The notes beneath the pieces are model-generated. The model made no database searches, had not been told where the DNA came from, and saw only the letters and a program-made list of their open reading frames with translations. Below, one piece after another: positions 20,756 through 31,358 of a stretch of 64,000 bases of DNA (position 1 is its first letter; each line of letters begins with the position of its first letter). The position numbers and the translations under genes were made by a program. The stretch is from Sphingomonas liriopis (GTDB lineage Bacteria; Pseudomonadota; Alphaproteobacteria; Sphingomonadales; Sphingomonadaceae), in contig NZ_JAMLDY010000016.1 in assembly GCF_024211255.1 (NCBI RefSeq), forward strand, positions 21,094-85,093. Reading direction: 5' to 3'.

Positions 20756-21802
20756 ATGCTATCGTCGGTCATGGTCGCCCCGTCCGCCCTCGTCCCGGTC
20801 GCGCTGCTGCTGTTCGCCGCGCAAGAGGTGCCGCCGGCACAACGCGCGCCGACGATCCGGCCCGAGGAAGCGACGCTCGACGACACGCTGGAGGTCACCG
20901 GCGACAGCGTCGCGGGCGCGCAGGTCGAGACGCGGATGGCGGTCGACGTGACGGTCGACGGGCACGGGCCGTATCGCTTCGTCGTTGACAGCGGCGCCGA
21001 CCGCAGCGTGATCGGCGGCGCGCTCGCGATGCAACTGCGGCTGCCGGCGGGGCCGATGGTGACGCTGCACGGCGTCGCCGGTGCCAGTCCGCGGGCGACG
21101 GTGCGGATCGCGCGGCTGGGGATCGGCGGCAGCGTGGTGGCGGACGTCGCCGCACCGACGCTTCCCGAACGTTATCTCGGCGCGCAGGGGCTGGTGGGGA
21201 TCGACGCGCTGCGCGGGCAGCGGCTGCGGCTGGATTTCGAGACGCAGGCGATCACGATCGAGGATACGCGCCAGCCGGTGACGACGCAGGCCGACGAGAT
21301 CGTCGTGACCGCGCGGCGCAGCGGCGGCCAGCTGATCCTGACGCAGGCGCGCGCCGGCACCATCGGCGTGCGTGCGGTTGTCGATACCGGATCGCAGATC
21401 ACGGTGGGTAATCTGGCGCTGCGCGACGCGCTGTTCCGCCGCGGATTGCCGCCGATGGTGTCGGCGACGCTGGTGAGCGTGACGGGGGAGGCGATGACGG
21501 TGCCGGTCGCCATCGTGCCCGAATTGCGGATCGGCGGCATCGTGATGCGTGGCGTGCGCGTCGGCTTCGCCGATCTGCCACCGTTCCGCCTGTTCGGGTT
21601 GCGCGACCGGCCGGCGATGCTGCTGGGCACCGACCTGATGGGCAGCTTTCGCCGCGTGTCGCTCGATTTCGGCGCGAAGAAGGTGCGGTTCCAGCTGTAC
21701 CGTTGCCGCACGATCGCCTCCGCCGCCGTCCGGCGGATGCGCGACGAGGGCGCGGCGACCGATTGTTCCCCGCCGCGTGGGTCGACACCCGACGCGAAAT
21801 GA
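20756..21802 (+). CDS. Retropepsin-like aspartyl protease, exported
   Basis: This protein of about 348 residues has two aspartyl-protease half-sites: FVVDSGADRSVIGG and VVDTGSQITVGN. Each has the DS/TG core followed by hydrophobic residues, so one chain could form the complete active site. The N-terminus from the chosen ATG (20756) is hydrophobic (APSALVPVALLLFAAQE) and looks like a signal or anchor. A second ATG at 20771 is also possible. The C-terminus repeats the AMLLGTDLMGSF motif typical of this family. Substrates are unknown. It is divergent from the COQ4-like gene. Confidence 0.87.
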   Translation: MLSSVMVAPSALVPVALLLFAAQEVPPAQRAPTIRPEEATLDDTLEVTGDSVAGAQVETRMAVDVTVDGHGPYRFVVDSGADRSVIGGALAMQLRLPAGPMVTLHGVAGASPRATVRIARLGIGGSVVADVAAPTLPERYLGAQGLVGIDALRGQRLRLDFETQAITIEDTRQPVTTQADEIVVTARRSGGQLILTQARAGTIGVRAVVDTGSQITVGNLALRDALFRRGLPPMVSATLVSVTGEAMTVPVAIVPELRIGGIVMRGVRVGFADLPPFRLFGLRDRPAMLLGTDLMGSFRRVSLDFGAKKVRFQLYRCRTIASAAVRRMRDEGAATDCSPPRGSTPDAK

Positions 21803-21897
21803 CGCCGTCGCGCCGTGGACCTCGATCGTGTGTGAACCGGAACCGCCGCGGAGCCGCACCGTTGGGGAGCGACAGCCAGCAATCGGGATACAAAGCC

Positions 21898-22350
21898 ATG
21901 GATTACAGGAAGATCGGCTTCGGCCTCGGCGCCTTCGCGGCGGGTGCGGCGGCATGGACCGCGGCGACGGCGGCGTTCGGGCCGAAGCCGGGCGCGCGCC
22001 GGCCTGCGTCGAGCGATGACGACGGCGTGGGTGCAGTGCCGGGCGACAGCACGACCAGCCCGGTCACGCCGCGGCCGGCGACGATGGCCGCCGCGCCGGT
22101 CGGCATGGCGGAAACCGAGAAGCATTTCGAGGAGCGGGCCGGCAATCCTGCCGCCGAGCATGTCCCGACCGACCTGATGGGCGACACGCACCCGGGCAGC
22201 GGCGATCGCGCCGCCGAGGCGTTCCGCCCCGATCCGACCGCGGTGCCGACCGATGCTGAAAGGGAGTCGCTGCGCCCCGCCACCGGCCCTGCGCCGACGC
22301 TGGTCGCCGATCGCGGCAGCGGCTTCAGCGAGGCGGCAGGGGCGGCGTGA
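21898..22350 (+). CDS. Hypothetical membrane-anchored protein
   Basis: This 150-residue protein starts at MDYRKIGFGLGAFAAGAAAW (ATG 21898). It has one N-terminal transmembrane helix (about residues 6-27), followed by a low-complexity, Pro/Ala/Asp-rich tail without recognisable domain (HFEERAGNPAAEHVPTDLMG in the middle). The codon use matches the neighbours. I do not recognise a family; a small envelope protein is likely. Confidence 0.7.
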   Translation: MDYRKIGFGLGAFAAGAAAWTAATAAFGPKPGARRPASSDDDGVGAVPGDSTTSPVTPRPATMAAAPVGMAETEKHFEERAGNPAAEHVPTDLMGDTHPGSGDRAAEAFRPDPTAVPTDAERESLRPATGPAPTLVADRGSGFSEAAGAA

Positions 22351-22449
22351 TCGCGGGTCTGCAACCATAACCGGCGGCAGGCATTCTCCTGTCATGACCA
22401 CAGCAGCGGCGGCGATACCCGTCGGCGCTGCCGCTACAGGGAGGATGCA

Positions 22450-22851
22450 ATGCGGATACCTATGATCGCGGCCGTTGCCGCCGCGGCGACGCTCGCCGGT
22501 TGTTCGACGTATGGCACAGACAGCCGTTATCGCGGCTATTCGGCCTACGACTACAACCGCGTCGATCCGTCCTATAACGGCTATTATGCCGATCGCTATT
22601 ATGTCGATGGCCCGCGCTATCGCGAGCGGCGGCTGTCGAGCCGCGATCGCGTCTATCGCGGCGAGAACGGCAATTACTATTGCCGCCGCAACGACGGTAC
22701 GACCGGGCTGATCGTCGGTGGCGTCGCGGGCGGCGTGCTCGGCAACATCATCGCGCCGGGCGGGTCGGGCCTGCTCGGCACGTTGCTTGGCGGCGCGGCG
22801 GGTGCCGCGGTCGGCCGGTCGGTCGATCGCAACAACGTGCGCTGTCGCTGA
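22450..22851 (+). CDS. Glycine-zipper 2TM-domain lipoprotein
   Basis: This 133-residue protein has a lipoprotein signal ending in LAGC and a Tyr/Arg-rich middle (residues 22-80). A C-terminal glycine zipper follows, GLIVGGVAGGVLGNIIAPGG and LLGTLLGGAAGAAVGRSV, of the Rickettsia 17-kDa antigen type. Such lipoproteins associate with the outer membrane. A GGAGG site lies 5 nt before the start, and a strong terminator follows 24 bp after the stop, so it ends a transcript. Confidence 0.88.
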   Translation: MRIPMIAAVAAAATLAGCSTYGTDSRYRGYSAYDYNRVDPSYNGYYADRYYVDGPRYRERRLSSRDRVYRGENGNYYCRRNDGTTGLIVGGVAGGVLGNIIAPGGSGLLGTLLGGAAGAAVGRSVDRNNVRCR

Positions 22852-22874
22852 CGCCACGCGCCGAAGCGTAAACG

Positions 22875-22911
22875 AAAGGGGTGCGGGATCGATCGGTCCC
22901 GCACCCCTTTT
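22875..22911. terminator. Bidirectional rho-independent terminator
   Basis: A perfect 14-bp stem (AAAGGGGTGCGGGA at 22875-22888 and TCCCGCACCCCTTT at 22897-22910) has an 8-nt loop and a T run on both strands. It separates the glycine-zipper lipoprotein gene from the small convergent gene that ends at 22916. Confidence 0.9.
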
Positions 22912-22915
22912 CGCG

Positions 22916-23089
22916 TCAGTCGTTGCCGAGCAGCGAGGATTTGCGCGGGATCGTCTCGCCCTGCGGCTGGCCCTTGTCGAGCGTCTCGCTCGGGCGGCGC
23001 GCGTCACCGGGACGTTGATGCTCGGTCGACAGATTGGGGTCGCGGGTCTCGGTGGTCGGGGCGTCGGCGTCGGTCTTGGGATCGGTCAT
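22916..23089 (-). CDS. Small hydrophilic hypothetical protein
   Basis: This 57-residue acidic/polar protein (MTDPKTDADAPTTETRDPNL at the start, PRKSSLLGND at the end) has no hydrophobic segment and is probably disordered. AGGAG lies 7 nt before the ATG at 23087-23089, which supports translation, and the gene ends at a strong terminator. I do not recognise a family. It is divergent from the S9 peptidase gene. Confidence 0.65.
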   Translation of the reverse strand: MTDPKTDADAPTTETRDPNLSTEHQRPGDARRPSETLDKGQPQGETIPRKSSLLGND

Positions 23090-23199
23090 GGCAGGCTCCT
23101 CTGCAGGCATGAACGGGCCGGGCCGTCCTGCCGTTCCGCTTGCGGCGGGCAGGCCAGCCGCTAAGCTCCCGCCACGATTTGTCTTTCTTCGGAGTTCCG

Positions 23200-25098
23200 A
23201 TGCGCCATACCCTCGCCACCGCCCTGCTGCTGGCCGCCACCGCGTTTCCCGCGAACGCGCAGGGGCTTCGTCAATATGGTGCGCTGGCGATCGCGCCGAC
23301 CGGCGACCGCGTCGCGGCGATCGAGAGCGCGGGCGGCCATGGCGTCGTCACGCTGCGCAGCGTCGCCGACGGGCGCGTGCTGCGGACGATCGATCCGTGC
23401 CCGACGTGCAGCTATGCCGGGCTGACCTTCGCGCCCAACGGCGACCTCGTCTTCCTCGCGCGTGATGGCGCGACGGTGCGGCTGACCTATGCCGATGCAC
23501 GCACGACGCGGACGATCGCGACGATCCCCGGCATCGCGCAGACGCCGCGCGTGTCGCCCGACGGCAAGCGCATCGCGCTGCTGGTGACGCTGGGCGCCGC
23601 CAAGGAAGCGGGCGCGACGCAGGCGGGCGTGCGGATGATCGGCGAGATCGGCGAGAAGAACGACGAACAGCGTCTCGCGGTGTTCGATATCGCCACCCCG
23701 GCGACGAGCGTGACGCCGCTGTCGCCCGCCGGACGCTACGTCTACGAATATGACTGGACGCCGGACGGGCGCGGCTTCGTCGCGACGACGGCGCTCGGCA
23801 ATGGCGACGACAATTGGTGGGTGGCGACGCTAGACGCTATCGACGCCGCGACCGGCGCGGTGCGATCGATAGCCAAGCCGACGACGCAGCTCAACCAGCC
23901 GCGTGTCTCGCCGGACGGGCGGACGGTCGCCTATGTCGGCGGGCTGATGAGCGATTTCGGCTCGATCGGCGGCGACGTTTTCACGGTGCCGATCGCCGGC
24001 GGTACGCCGACCAACGTCACCGCGGGCGCGAAGTCGACGGTCACCACGGTCGACTGGACCGCGGGCGGGCTGCGCACGGTGACGCTGGCGGGCGACCGCC
24101 TCCAGTTCGGTACGCTGACCCCGGGCCAGCCGGTGGTGCCGGGCTTCGCCAAGCCGGCCAGCGCGGCTGCGGGCGATGGGCGCGCGGTGTTCTCCGCCGA
24201 CGGCCGCGTCGTCGCGGCGGTGGTGCAGGATTACGAACATGCGCCGGCCATCTATGCCGGGCCGATCGCCGGCGTGCGGCAGATCACCCACGACAACGAC
24301 GCTGCGCCGGCGCTCGCCACCGCGCGCAGCATCAGCTGGAAGAACGAGGGCTATGACGTGCAGGGCTGGCTGCTCAGCCCCCGCGATGCGCCGGCGGGCG
24401 GCAAGGCGCCGATGATTACGATGGTCCATGGCGGGCCGTCGTCCGCATCGGTGCCGGGCTATGTCGCGCCCCATTCGATGAACGGCGAACTGGTCAAGGC
24501 GGGCTATTACGTCTTCCTGCCCAATGCGCGCGGCAGCTTCGGACAGGGCGAGGCGTTCACCGTCGCCAACCGGCGCGACTTCGGCGGCGGCGACCTGCGC
24601 GACATTCTCGCCGGGATCGACGCGGTCGAGCGGGTGGCGCCGGTCGACGGCAACCGGCTCGGCCTCGGCGGATGCAGCTACGGCGGGTTCATGACGATGT
24701 GGGCGAACACGCAGACCAACCGGTTCAAGGGCATCGTCGCGGGTGCCGGCCTGTCCAACTGGGTCAGCTATTATGGCACCAACGGCATCGACCAGTGGCT
24801 GCTGCCGTTCTTCGGCAAGTCGATGTACGACGACATCAAGGCGTATGAGGCCGTGTCTGCGGTCTATCAGGCGAAGAAGGCGAAGACGCCGACCTTCATC
24901 TACGTCGGCGAACGCGATATCGAGGTGCCGCCGACGCAGTCGATCGAATGGTGGCATGCGCTGAAGGACCAAGGCGTGCCGGTGAGCCTCGTGATCTATC
25001 CCGACGCCGGCCATTGCGTGACCGGGCCGGAGCAGTCGGCGGACGTGCGCAAGCGGGCGATCGCGTGGTTCGACAAATATGTGAAGGCGGCGAAGTAA
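23200..25098 (+). CDS. S9-family prolyl oligopeptidase-type peptidase, exported
   Basis: This 632-residue serine peptidase has a signal peptide (MRHTLATALLLAATAFPANA) and an N-terminal beta-propeller (about residues 25-370) with WD-like repeats such as PRVSPDGK. The C-terminal alpha/beta-hydrolase domain has the nucleophile in GGCSYGGFMTMW, the acid in GERDIEVPP and the histidine in PDAGHCV. GGAG precedes the ATG at 23200 by 5 nt. It should cleave peptides in the periplasm, probably as a dipeptidyl or acylaminoacyl peptidase. An inverted repeat follows downstream. Confidence 0.93.
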   Translation: MRHTLATALLLAATAFPANAQGLRQYGALAIAPTGDRVAAIESAGGHGVVTLRSVADGRVLRTIDPCPTCSYAGLTFAPNGDLVFLARDGATVRLTYADARTTRTIATIPGIAQTPRVSPDGKRIALLVTLGAAKEAGATQAGVRMIGEIGEKNDEQRLAVFDIATPATSVTPLSPAGRYVYEYDWTPDGRGFVATTALGNGDDNWWVATLDAIDAATGAVRSIAKPTTQLNQPRVSPDGRTVAYVGGLMSDFGSIGGDVFTVPIAGGTPTNVTAGAKSTVTTVDWTAGGLRTVTLAGDRLQFGTLTPGQPVVPGFAKPASAAAGDGRAVFSADGRVVAAVVQDYEHAPAIYAGPIAGVRQITHDNDAAPALATARSISWKNEGYDVQGWLLSPRDAPAGGKAPMITMVHGGPSSASVPGYVAPHSMNGELVKAGYYVFLPNARGSFGQGEAFTVANRRDFGGGDLRDILAGIDAVERVAPVDGNRLGLGGCSYGGFMTMWANTQTNRFKGIVAGAGLSNWVSYYGTNGIDQWLLPFFGKSMYDDIKAYEAVSAVYQAKKAKTPTFIYVGERDIEVPPTQSIEWWHALKDQGVPVSLVIYPDAGHCVTGPEQSADVRKRAIAWFDKYVKAAK

Positions 25099-25120
25099 CC
25101 GGGGCCGCCGTCGTTATCGT

Positions 25121-25214
25121 CGCCATGCCGGATTCGTTCCGGCATCCACCGTTCCGCGAGCATGAACGTTCGGGCTTGCGGACGGGTGGACCCCGGAACA
25201 AGTCCGGGGTGACG
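25121..25214. repeat. Dispersed palindromic repeat, CCCCGGAACAAGTCCGGGG family
   Basis: Arms CATGCCGGATTCGTTCCGGC and GGACCCCGGAACAAGTCCGG in opposite orientation, between the convergent S9 peptidase and cell wall hydrolase genes. Together with the next repeat it fills the 307-bp gap; no gene is seen. Confidence 0.8.
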
Positions 25215-25298
25215 ATGTCCTTGTGGCGGCGGAATAATGTTTGCGACGACATAGCGTTCGCTCAAACGAATGCCTGACGTTCGACCGCCCTTTTTACT

Positions 25299-25390
25299 GC
25301 TCGTGCTGAGCCTGTCGAAGCACAGCGCGCCGCCAATACAGCGCTTGCTTGTGGACCCCTGTGCTTCGACAGGCTCAGCACGAACGGGTT
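25299..25390. repeat. Dispersed palindromic repeat, CTGTCGAAG family
   Basis: Arms CTCGTGCTGAGCCTGTCGAA and TTCGACAGGCTCAGCACGAA form a nearly perfect inverted repeat just downstream of the cell wall hydrolase gene. Confidence 0.8.
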
Positions 25391-25405
25391 TGATCTTCCG
25401 CAGTC

Positions 25406-26467
25406 CTACAACAGCGGCTTGCCCGAATCCTTCCACTTGTCGAGCACGGTCGAGGCAGGCGGCAGATTGTCGTGCGCGCGCGCGGGCGCGGGCGGCGGCG
25501 TCACGTAGCTACCGCTTTCGGCATAGGCGGGACGGACGTCGGCGGCGCGCGTCACCGGCGCGACCGGCAGCGGCGCGGCTGCGGCGATCAGCGCGGGGCT
25601 GGCGGCGACCGGCGGCTGGAGCACCGGCGTGTGCGGGCCGGGCAGCGGCTCGCCGCCACGATAGCTCTGGCGGAAGGCGGCGCTGGTGCCCCAGAAGCCC
25701 TTCCAGCGATGGAACAGGTGCGCGCCGACGACGTCGGTCATTACCAGGCTGCGGTTCCACGCCGGGGTGACCGCATAGGTGTGGTAATGCGTCGCGAGGC
25801 CGACCGGCGCGTAGACGTAACCCGCCAGCGCCATGCTCGCGTTGCGCGCGGCGCGTGCCCAGGCGGTGCGCGACGGCACGCGCGCCATCGCACCGTCGCA
25901 GGCGAAGCTGAACTGGCAGCCCGACCGTTCCGACCCCTGATAGACGACGCCGCAGACGGTGGCGGGGAAGGCGGGGTGGCGCGCGCGGTTGAGGATGACC
26001 TGCGCGACCGCGGACTGGCCGGCGTCGGGTTCGGACGCCGCCTCGTAATAGATCGCCGCGGTCAGGCATTCGAGCGCGCGCGCACGGTCGAGGCCGCTCG
26101 CCGTCTTCATCGAAAAGGGCGCGGCGGCGACGCTGCCGGCATCGGCGCGCAGCGCGGCGCTGGCCGCGGCGAGCGATACCGGGAGTGCGGGGAGGGCGGT
26201 AGTGCCGGTGACGCCCTGCGCCGGGGCTGCGGCATCCTGCGTCGCCGGGGGTGTGAAATCGGCGTAGAGCAGCGCGGCGCCCGGAAAATGCTCCTCCGCT
26301 TCGTAGCCGGCGGGGGCGGGGAGCGGCGGCGTGGACATGCTTCCGTGTGCGGCGATCGCGCGCCACGCGGCCTGCGCGGACAGCGCGACGGTGAGCGCGA
26401 GCCCGATCGCCACCAGCGCCGCCCACACGCGCGTCATCGTCCGGATCGTCTGCATCGGCACCCGCAT
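25406..26467 (-). CDS. SleB/CwlJ-type cell wall hydrolase
   Basis: This 353-residue protein has an N-terminal signal anchor (about residues 14-33, VWAALVAIGLALTVALSA) and a central Hydrolase_2 domain (about 130-240). That domain contains AIYYEAASEPDAGQSAVAQV, with the catalytic-type glutamate, then NRARHPAFPATVCGVVYQG and CQFSFACDG. The last 100 residues are Pro/Ala-rich. Members cleave peptidoglycan, in Gram-negatives during envelope growth. It is preceded by a 388-bp repeat-filled gap. Confidence 0.9.
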   Translation of the reverse strand: MRVPMQTIRTMTRVWAALVAIGLALTVALSAQAAWRAIAAHGSMSTPPLPAPAGYEAEEHFPGAALLYADFTPPATQDAAAPAQGVTGTTALPALPVSLAAASAALRADAGSVAAAPFSMKTASGLDRARALECLTAAIYYEAASEPDAGQSAVAQVILNRARHPAFPATVCGVVYQGSERSGCQFSFACDGAMARVPSRTAWARAARNASMALAGYVYAPVGLATHYHTYAVTPAWNRSLVMTDVVGAHLFHRWKGFWGTSAAFRQSYRGGEPLPGPHTPVLQPPVAASPALIAAAAPLPVAPVTRAADVRPAYAESGSYVTPPPAPARAHDNLPPASTVLDKWKDSGKPLL

Positions 26468-26594
26468 AGCCGCCGCATAGCTTATGAGAGGTGTAGCGTC
26501 CGCCCCGGATTCGGCGGCGTCCCGCGATGGTACGGATGGGGGTGGTGGTAGGGAATGGGTGGTGGAGCGCTCTACTCTCTACCCGGACCCGGTA

Positions 26595-26845
26595 TCGTGT
26601 TCCCGCGAAGGCGGGAACCCAGGAGTCCAGCAGGACCGCGACCGTGGTATGCGGGACTCCTGGGCTCCCGCCGTCGCGGGAGCACGATGGGTTTCGTCGA
26701 AGCCCACCGAATATGCGGGCCGTCGCTTCCCCTACACGATCGTCATTCCCGCGAAGGCGGGAATCCATACTGGCTGACGGTACGGTTCTATCCGCGGCCG
26801 TCGTGATTATGGCTCCCCGCCTTCGCGGGGATGACGAATAGAGGG
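26595..26845. repeat. Cluster of GTCATTCCCGCGAAGGCGGGAA hairpin repeats
   Basis: At least four hairpin units lie here: TTCCCGCGAAGGCGGGAA (26600-26617), CTCCCGCCGTCGCGGGAG (about 26666-26683), ATTCCCGCGAAGGCGGGAAT (26746-26765) and CCCCGCCTTCGCGGGG (26816-26831). The first two are joined by inverted arms CCCAGGAGTCC and GGACTCCTGGG into a larger palindrome. The region between the hydrolase and the M16 peptidase (26468-26855) holds no gene that I can support. Confidence 0.75.
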
Positions 26846-26855
26846 GATCAGCCGA

Positions 26856-29687
26856 TCATTTCAGCGTCGCACTATCGAGATTGAGCTGCGTCTCGGTCAG
26901 CGTCTCCGTTTCCGGCCGTGCAGCCTTCAGCGGGGCGATGAACTGCTTGGCGTCGCCGACGATCGCGACGCTCGCTGCCTTGGGATCGAGCAGCGCGGCC
27001 GACGCGGACTGGACCGCCGCCGAGGTGACGCCCTCGACCTTGGCGGTGTAGCTTTGCAGTTCGGCGAGCGGTACGCCGTCGAGGACGTATTCGCCGAGGA
27101 TGCCGGCGATGCCGTCGGTCGTCTCCACCGTGCGGCCGAAGTTGCCGACCAGCACCGCCTTGCGCGTCGCCAGCTCCGCCTCGGGCACCGGGGCGGCGCC
27201 CATCCGCGCCATTTCGGCGGTCATCAGCGTGACGACCTCCGCCGCGGTCTGGTTCTTCGTCTGGGTGCGTGCGGCGATGCTGCCGGTGCCGCGCATCGCA
27301 TCGACGCCGCTCGACGCGCCGTAGGCGAGGCCGCGCTTGATGCGGATTTCCTGGTTGAGCCGCGACGAGAAGCCGCCGCCGAGCACGGTATTGGCGACCG
27401 CGAACGGATAGTAACGCGCGTCCGAGCGCGGAATCGCGGGCCGCTCGACCACGACGCCGGCCTGCCCTGCGCCGGGCATGTCGACGACGATCGTCCGCGG
27501 CGAGGGGAGCGTACCGAAGGCGGGCAGCGCAGCGGGGGCACCGGCGGGAGCCTTCCAGCCGCCGAGCTGCGTCTCGGCGAGCGCCTTCGCCTGTGCCGCG
27601 GTGACGTCGCCGACGAGGATCAGTGCCGCCTGATCGGGGCGCCACGTCCGCGCATAGGCGGCGGTGACGTCGCCGCGGACGATCGCCTTCAGCGACGCGG
27701 GCGTGCCGCTGCCCGGCGCGCCGAGCGGCGAGGCACCGAAGGCGGCACGGTCGGCGACCAGCGCGGCGAGTTGCGCCGGATTCTTGAACGCGACGGTGAC
27801 CGCATCGACCTGCTGCGCGCGGGCGCGTTCCAGTTCCTCCGGCGCGAAGACGGGGTGCTGCGCGACGTCGGCGAGGATCGTCATCGCGGGCGCGAGCTGG
27901 TCGGATTTCACCGTCACTTCGACCGTGCCGCCTTCGCTCGCCGCACCGGCGCCGATCGAGCCGCCGAGGCTTTCGACCTGCCGCGCGATCTCGGTCGCCG
28001 AGCGGGTGGTGGTGCCCTTGGTCATCAGGCCGGCGGCGAGGTTGCTGACCCCCGAGCGGTTCGCCGGATCGAGCGCCTGCCCGCCGGTCGCGACGAGGTA
28101 GGCGGTGGCGATCGGCAGATCGTGCCGCTCGACGGTGATGACGCGCAGGCCGTTGGCGAGCCGCGTCTCGACCGGCTGCGGCAGGTTCGCCCTGACCGGC
28201 GCGGCGGCGGCGGGGGGCTGGACGCGCTGGCCCTCGGGCGCGGGGGTGACGATCGCGATCTGGGCGGGCGCTTTCAGCGGCGAGGTCTGCACGGTGGAGG
28301 CGACGGCGATCGTGTCGCCGCTCTGCCCCGCGGGCCTGGCGGTGTCGGGCAGGTAGCGGATCGTCGCCGACTGGTTCTCGGCCAGATATTTGCGCGCGAC
28401 GCGCTGGACGTCGGCGGCGGTCACCTGTGCGATCGCGGCGAGCTGGCGGTCGGCGGCGCGGGGATCGCCGTCGATGATGACCGACGAGGCGAGCGTGCGC
28501 GCCTTGCCCTCCGCGGTCTCGCGGCTCTTGATCGTCGCGGTCAGGATCTCGTTCTTCGCCTCGGCGAGTTCGGCGGCGCTGACCGGCGCGTCGCGGAAGC
28601 GCGCGATCTCGCGCTTCAACGCCGCCTCGCCCTGATCGACGGTCTTGCCGCCGGCGAGGATCGCGTAGGCGATCAGGTTGCCGGTGCCCTGCTTGCTGTC
28701 GAGGAAGGACGAGGCGTCCTGCGCGAGCTGGTCGCGGTAGACGAGGCTTTCGTACATCCGGCTGCTCTCGCCGGTCGACAGGATCGTGTTGAGCACGGTC
28801 AGCGCCGGAATGTCCGCATCGCGGTCGGCGGGGACGTGCCAGCTCATCAGCACCGCGGGCAGCGGCGTGTTGGGTTCGTAGACGGTGTAGCTCACCGCCT
28901 TCGTGCGCGGCGGTTCGGTGACGGCGACGCGCGGGATCGCGGTGGCGGGCCTGGCGATCTTGGCGAAATACTGGTCGACCCAGGCGTTCAGCTGTGCCGC
29001 GTCGAAATTGCCCGAAACGACGAGGATCGCATTGTCGGGCCGGTAATAGGTCGCGTGGAAGCCGCGGACGTCATCGATCGACGCGGCCTCGAGATTCTCG
29101 ATGCTGCCGATCGTCGAGCGCGCATAGGGGTGCGTCGTATAGGCGGCGGCGGACAGATAGGTGGAGAACAGCTTGCCGTAGGGGCGGGCGAGCGTCGACT
29201 GGCGCAGCTCCTCCTTCACCACGTCGCGTTCGGAGGCGAAGCTCTTGGGTTCGACGACGAGGCTCGCCATCCGGTCGGCCTCGGCGAACAGCAGGCGCTG
29301 GAGGTGGTTGGCGGGGATCACCTCGTAATAATTGGTGTAATCGTCGTTGGTCGAGGCGTTGTTATAGCCGCCGACATCCTCGGTCAGCCGGTCCATCTGT
29401 TCGCTGACGAGGTTGCGCGTCGCCTTGAACATCAGATGCTCGAACATGTGCGCGAAGCCCGAGCGGCCCTGCGGGTCGTCCTTCGACCCGACATCGTACC
29501 ACACCTGCACCGCGACGTTGGGCGTCGTCGTGTCGCGCAGCGCATAGACGCGCAGGCCGTTCGCCAGCGTGCGTTCGGTATAGGCGATCGGCTTGACCGC
29601 CGCGGTGTTGGGCCGCGCGGTCTGGGCGGTGGCGGAAAGGGGCAGGAGCGCGGCCCCGAGCAGAAGGGCGGCACGGACGAGGCGCAT
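26856..29687 (-). CDS. M16-family (pitrilysin-type) zinc metallopeptidase, two-domain, exported
   Basis: This 943-residue protein starts at MRLVRAALLLGAALLPLSAT (ATG 29685-29687), giving a signal peptide. The N-terminal half carries the inverted zinc motif H80-MF-E83-H84 in GFAHMFEHLMF, and the second half is the inactive M16 partner domain (RLANGLRVITVERHDLPIAT, then RGLAYGASSGVDAM). The two halves together should form a peptide-digesting chamber in the periplasm. The length fits the fused M16 peptidases of Sphingomonadales. It lies downstream of tgt and a small membrane protein gene on the same strand, separated by a repeat. Confidence 0.93.
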   Translation of the reverse strand: MRLVRAALLLGAALLPLSATAQTARPNTAAVKPIAYTERTLANGLRVYALRDTTTPNVAVQVWYDVGSKDDPQGRSGFAHMFEHLMFKATRNLVSEQMDRLTEDVGGYNNASTNDDYTNYYEVIPANHLQRLLFAEADRMASLVVEPKSFASERDVVKEELRQSTLARPYGKLFSTYLSAAAYTTHPYARSTIGSIENLEAASIDDVRGFHATYYRPDNAILVVSGNFDAAQLNAWVDQYFAKIARPATAIPRVAVTEPPRTKAVSYTVYEPNTPLPAVLMSWHVPADRDADIPALTVLNTILSTGESSRMYESLVYRDQLAQDASSFLDSKQGTGNLIAYAILAGGKTVDQGEAALKREIARFRDAPVSAAELAEAKNEILTATIKSRETAEGKARTLASSVIIDGDPRAADRQLAAIAQVTAADVQRVARKYLAENQSATIRYLPDTARPAGQSGDTIAVASTVQTSPLKAPAQIAIVTPAPEGQRVQPPAAAAPVRANLPQPVETRLANGLRVITVERHDLPIATAYLVATGGQALDPANRSGVSNLAAGLMTKGTTTRSATEIARQVESLGGSIGAGAASEGGTVEVTVKSDQLAPAMTILADVAQHPVFAPEELERARAQQVDAVTVAFKNPAQLAALVADRAAFGASPLGAPGSGTPASLKAIVRGDVTAAYARTWRPDQAALILVGDVTAAQAKALAETQLGGWKAPAGAPAALPAFGTLPSPRTIVVDMPGAGQAGVVVERPAIPRSDARYYPFAVANTVLGGGFSSRLNQEIRIKRGLAYGASSGVDAMRGTGSIAARTQTKNQTAAEVVTLMTAEMARMGAAPVPEAELATRKAVLVGNFGRTVETTDGIAGILGEYVLDGVPLAELQSYTAKVEGVTSAAVQSASAALLDPKAASVAIVGDAKQFIAPLKAARPETETLTETQLNLDSATLK

Positions 29688-29763
29688 GGGAGGCTCCGGC
29701 TTGGAACGAAGGATGCGCGGGGTTGAACCGGAGGATGGGGGCGGTGTCAATCACGGGGCCCTC

Positions 29764-29860
29764 TCACCCTCACCCTTCCGGCGCTTCGCGCCTCCCTCCC
29801 TCTCCCGATGGGAGAGGGAAGGGGCCCGCTGCCGAAGGCAGTGGGAAGGGTGAGGGTGAC
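29764..29860. repeat. Dispersed palindromic repeat, CCCTCACCCTTC family
   Basis: CACCCTCACCCTTCCGGCGC on the left and GGAAGGGTGAGGGTG on the right enclose an inner CTCTCCCGATGGGAGAG hairpin. It lies between the small membrane protein gene and the M16 peptidase gene. Confidence 0.75.
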
Positions 29861-29869
29861 GAGCGGCCC

Positions 29870-30055
29870 TTAGTCCTTCGTCTTCCCCGAATTGGCGAAC
29901 AGCACCGCCGCCGCCACCGCAGCCGATCCGATGCCGACGCCGATGATCCGCATCGGCCAGTGGTTCTTCTTCGCAGGTTCCCGCGATTTGGCGGCGTCCT
30001 GCTGCGCCTTGGCGGCGGCGGCGGCTTCGAGGATCTCGTTGGGCTGGTCGGACAT
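29870..30055 (-). CDS. Small single-pass membrane protein downstream of tgt
   Basis: This 61-residue protein (MSDQPNEILEAAAAAKAQQD at the start) has a charged Ala-rich N-terminus, a basic stretch (REPAKKNHWP) and one transmembrane helix (about residues 38-56, IIGVGIGSAAVAAAVLF). Its ATG lies 2 nt after the tgt stop (TAAGCATG), indicating coupling. I do not recognise a family. Confidence 0.75.
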   Translation of the reverse strand: MSDQPNEILEAAAAAKAQQDAAKSREPAKKNHWPMRIIGVGIGSAAVAAAVLFANSGKTKD

Positions 30056-30057
30056 GC

Positions 30058-31335
<1,278 letters not shown>

Positions 31336-31358
31336 CGCGGCGACGGTGAAACGGGGTG

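Noticed and set aside
27054..29726. 890-codon open frame on the plus strand
   Set aside because: It lies fully antisense to the M16 peptidase gene and is a by-product of high GC content; its protein is Arg/Gly/Asp-rich without domains.
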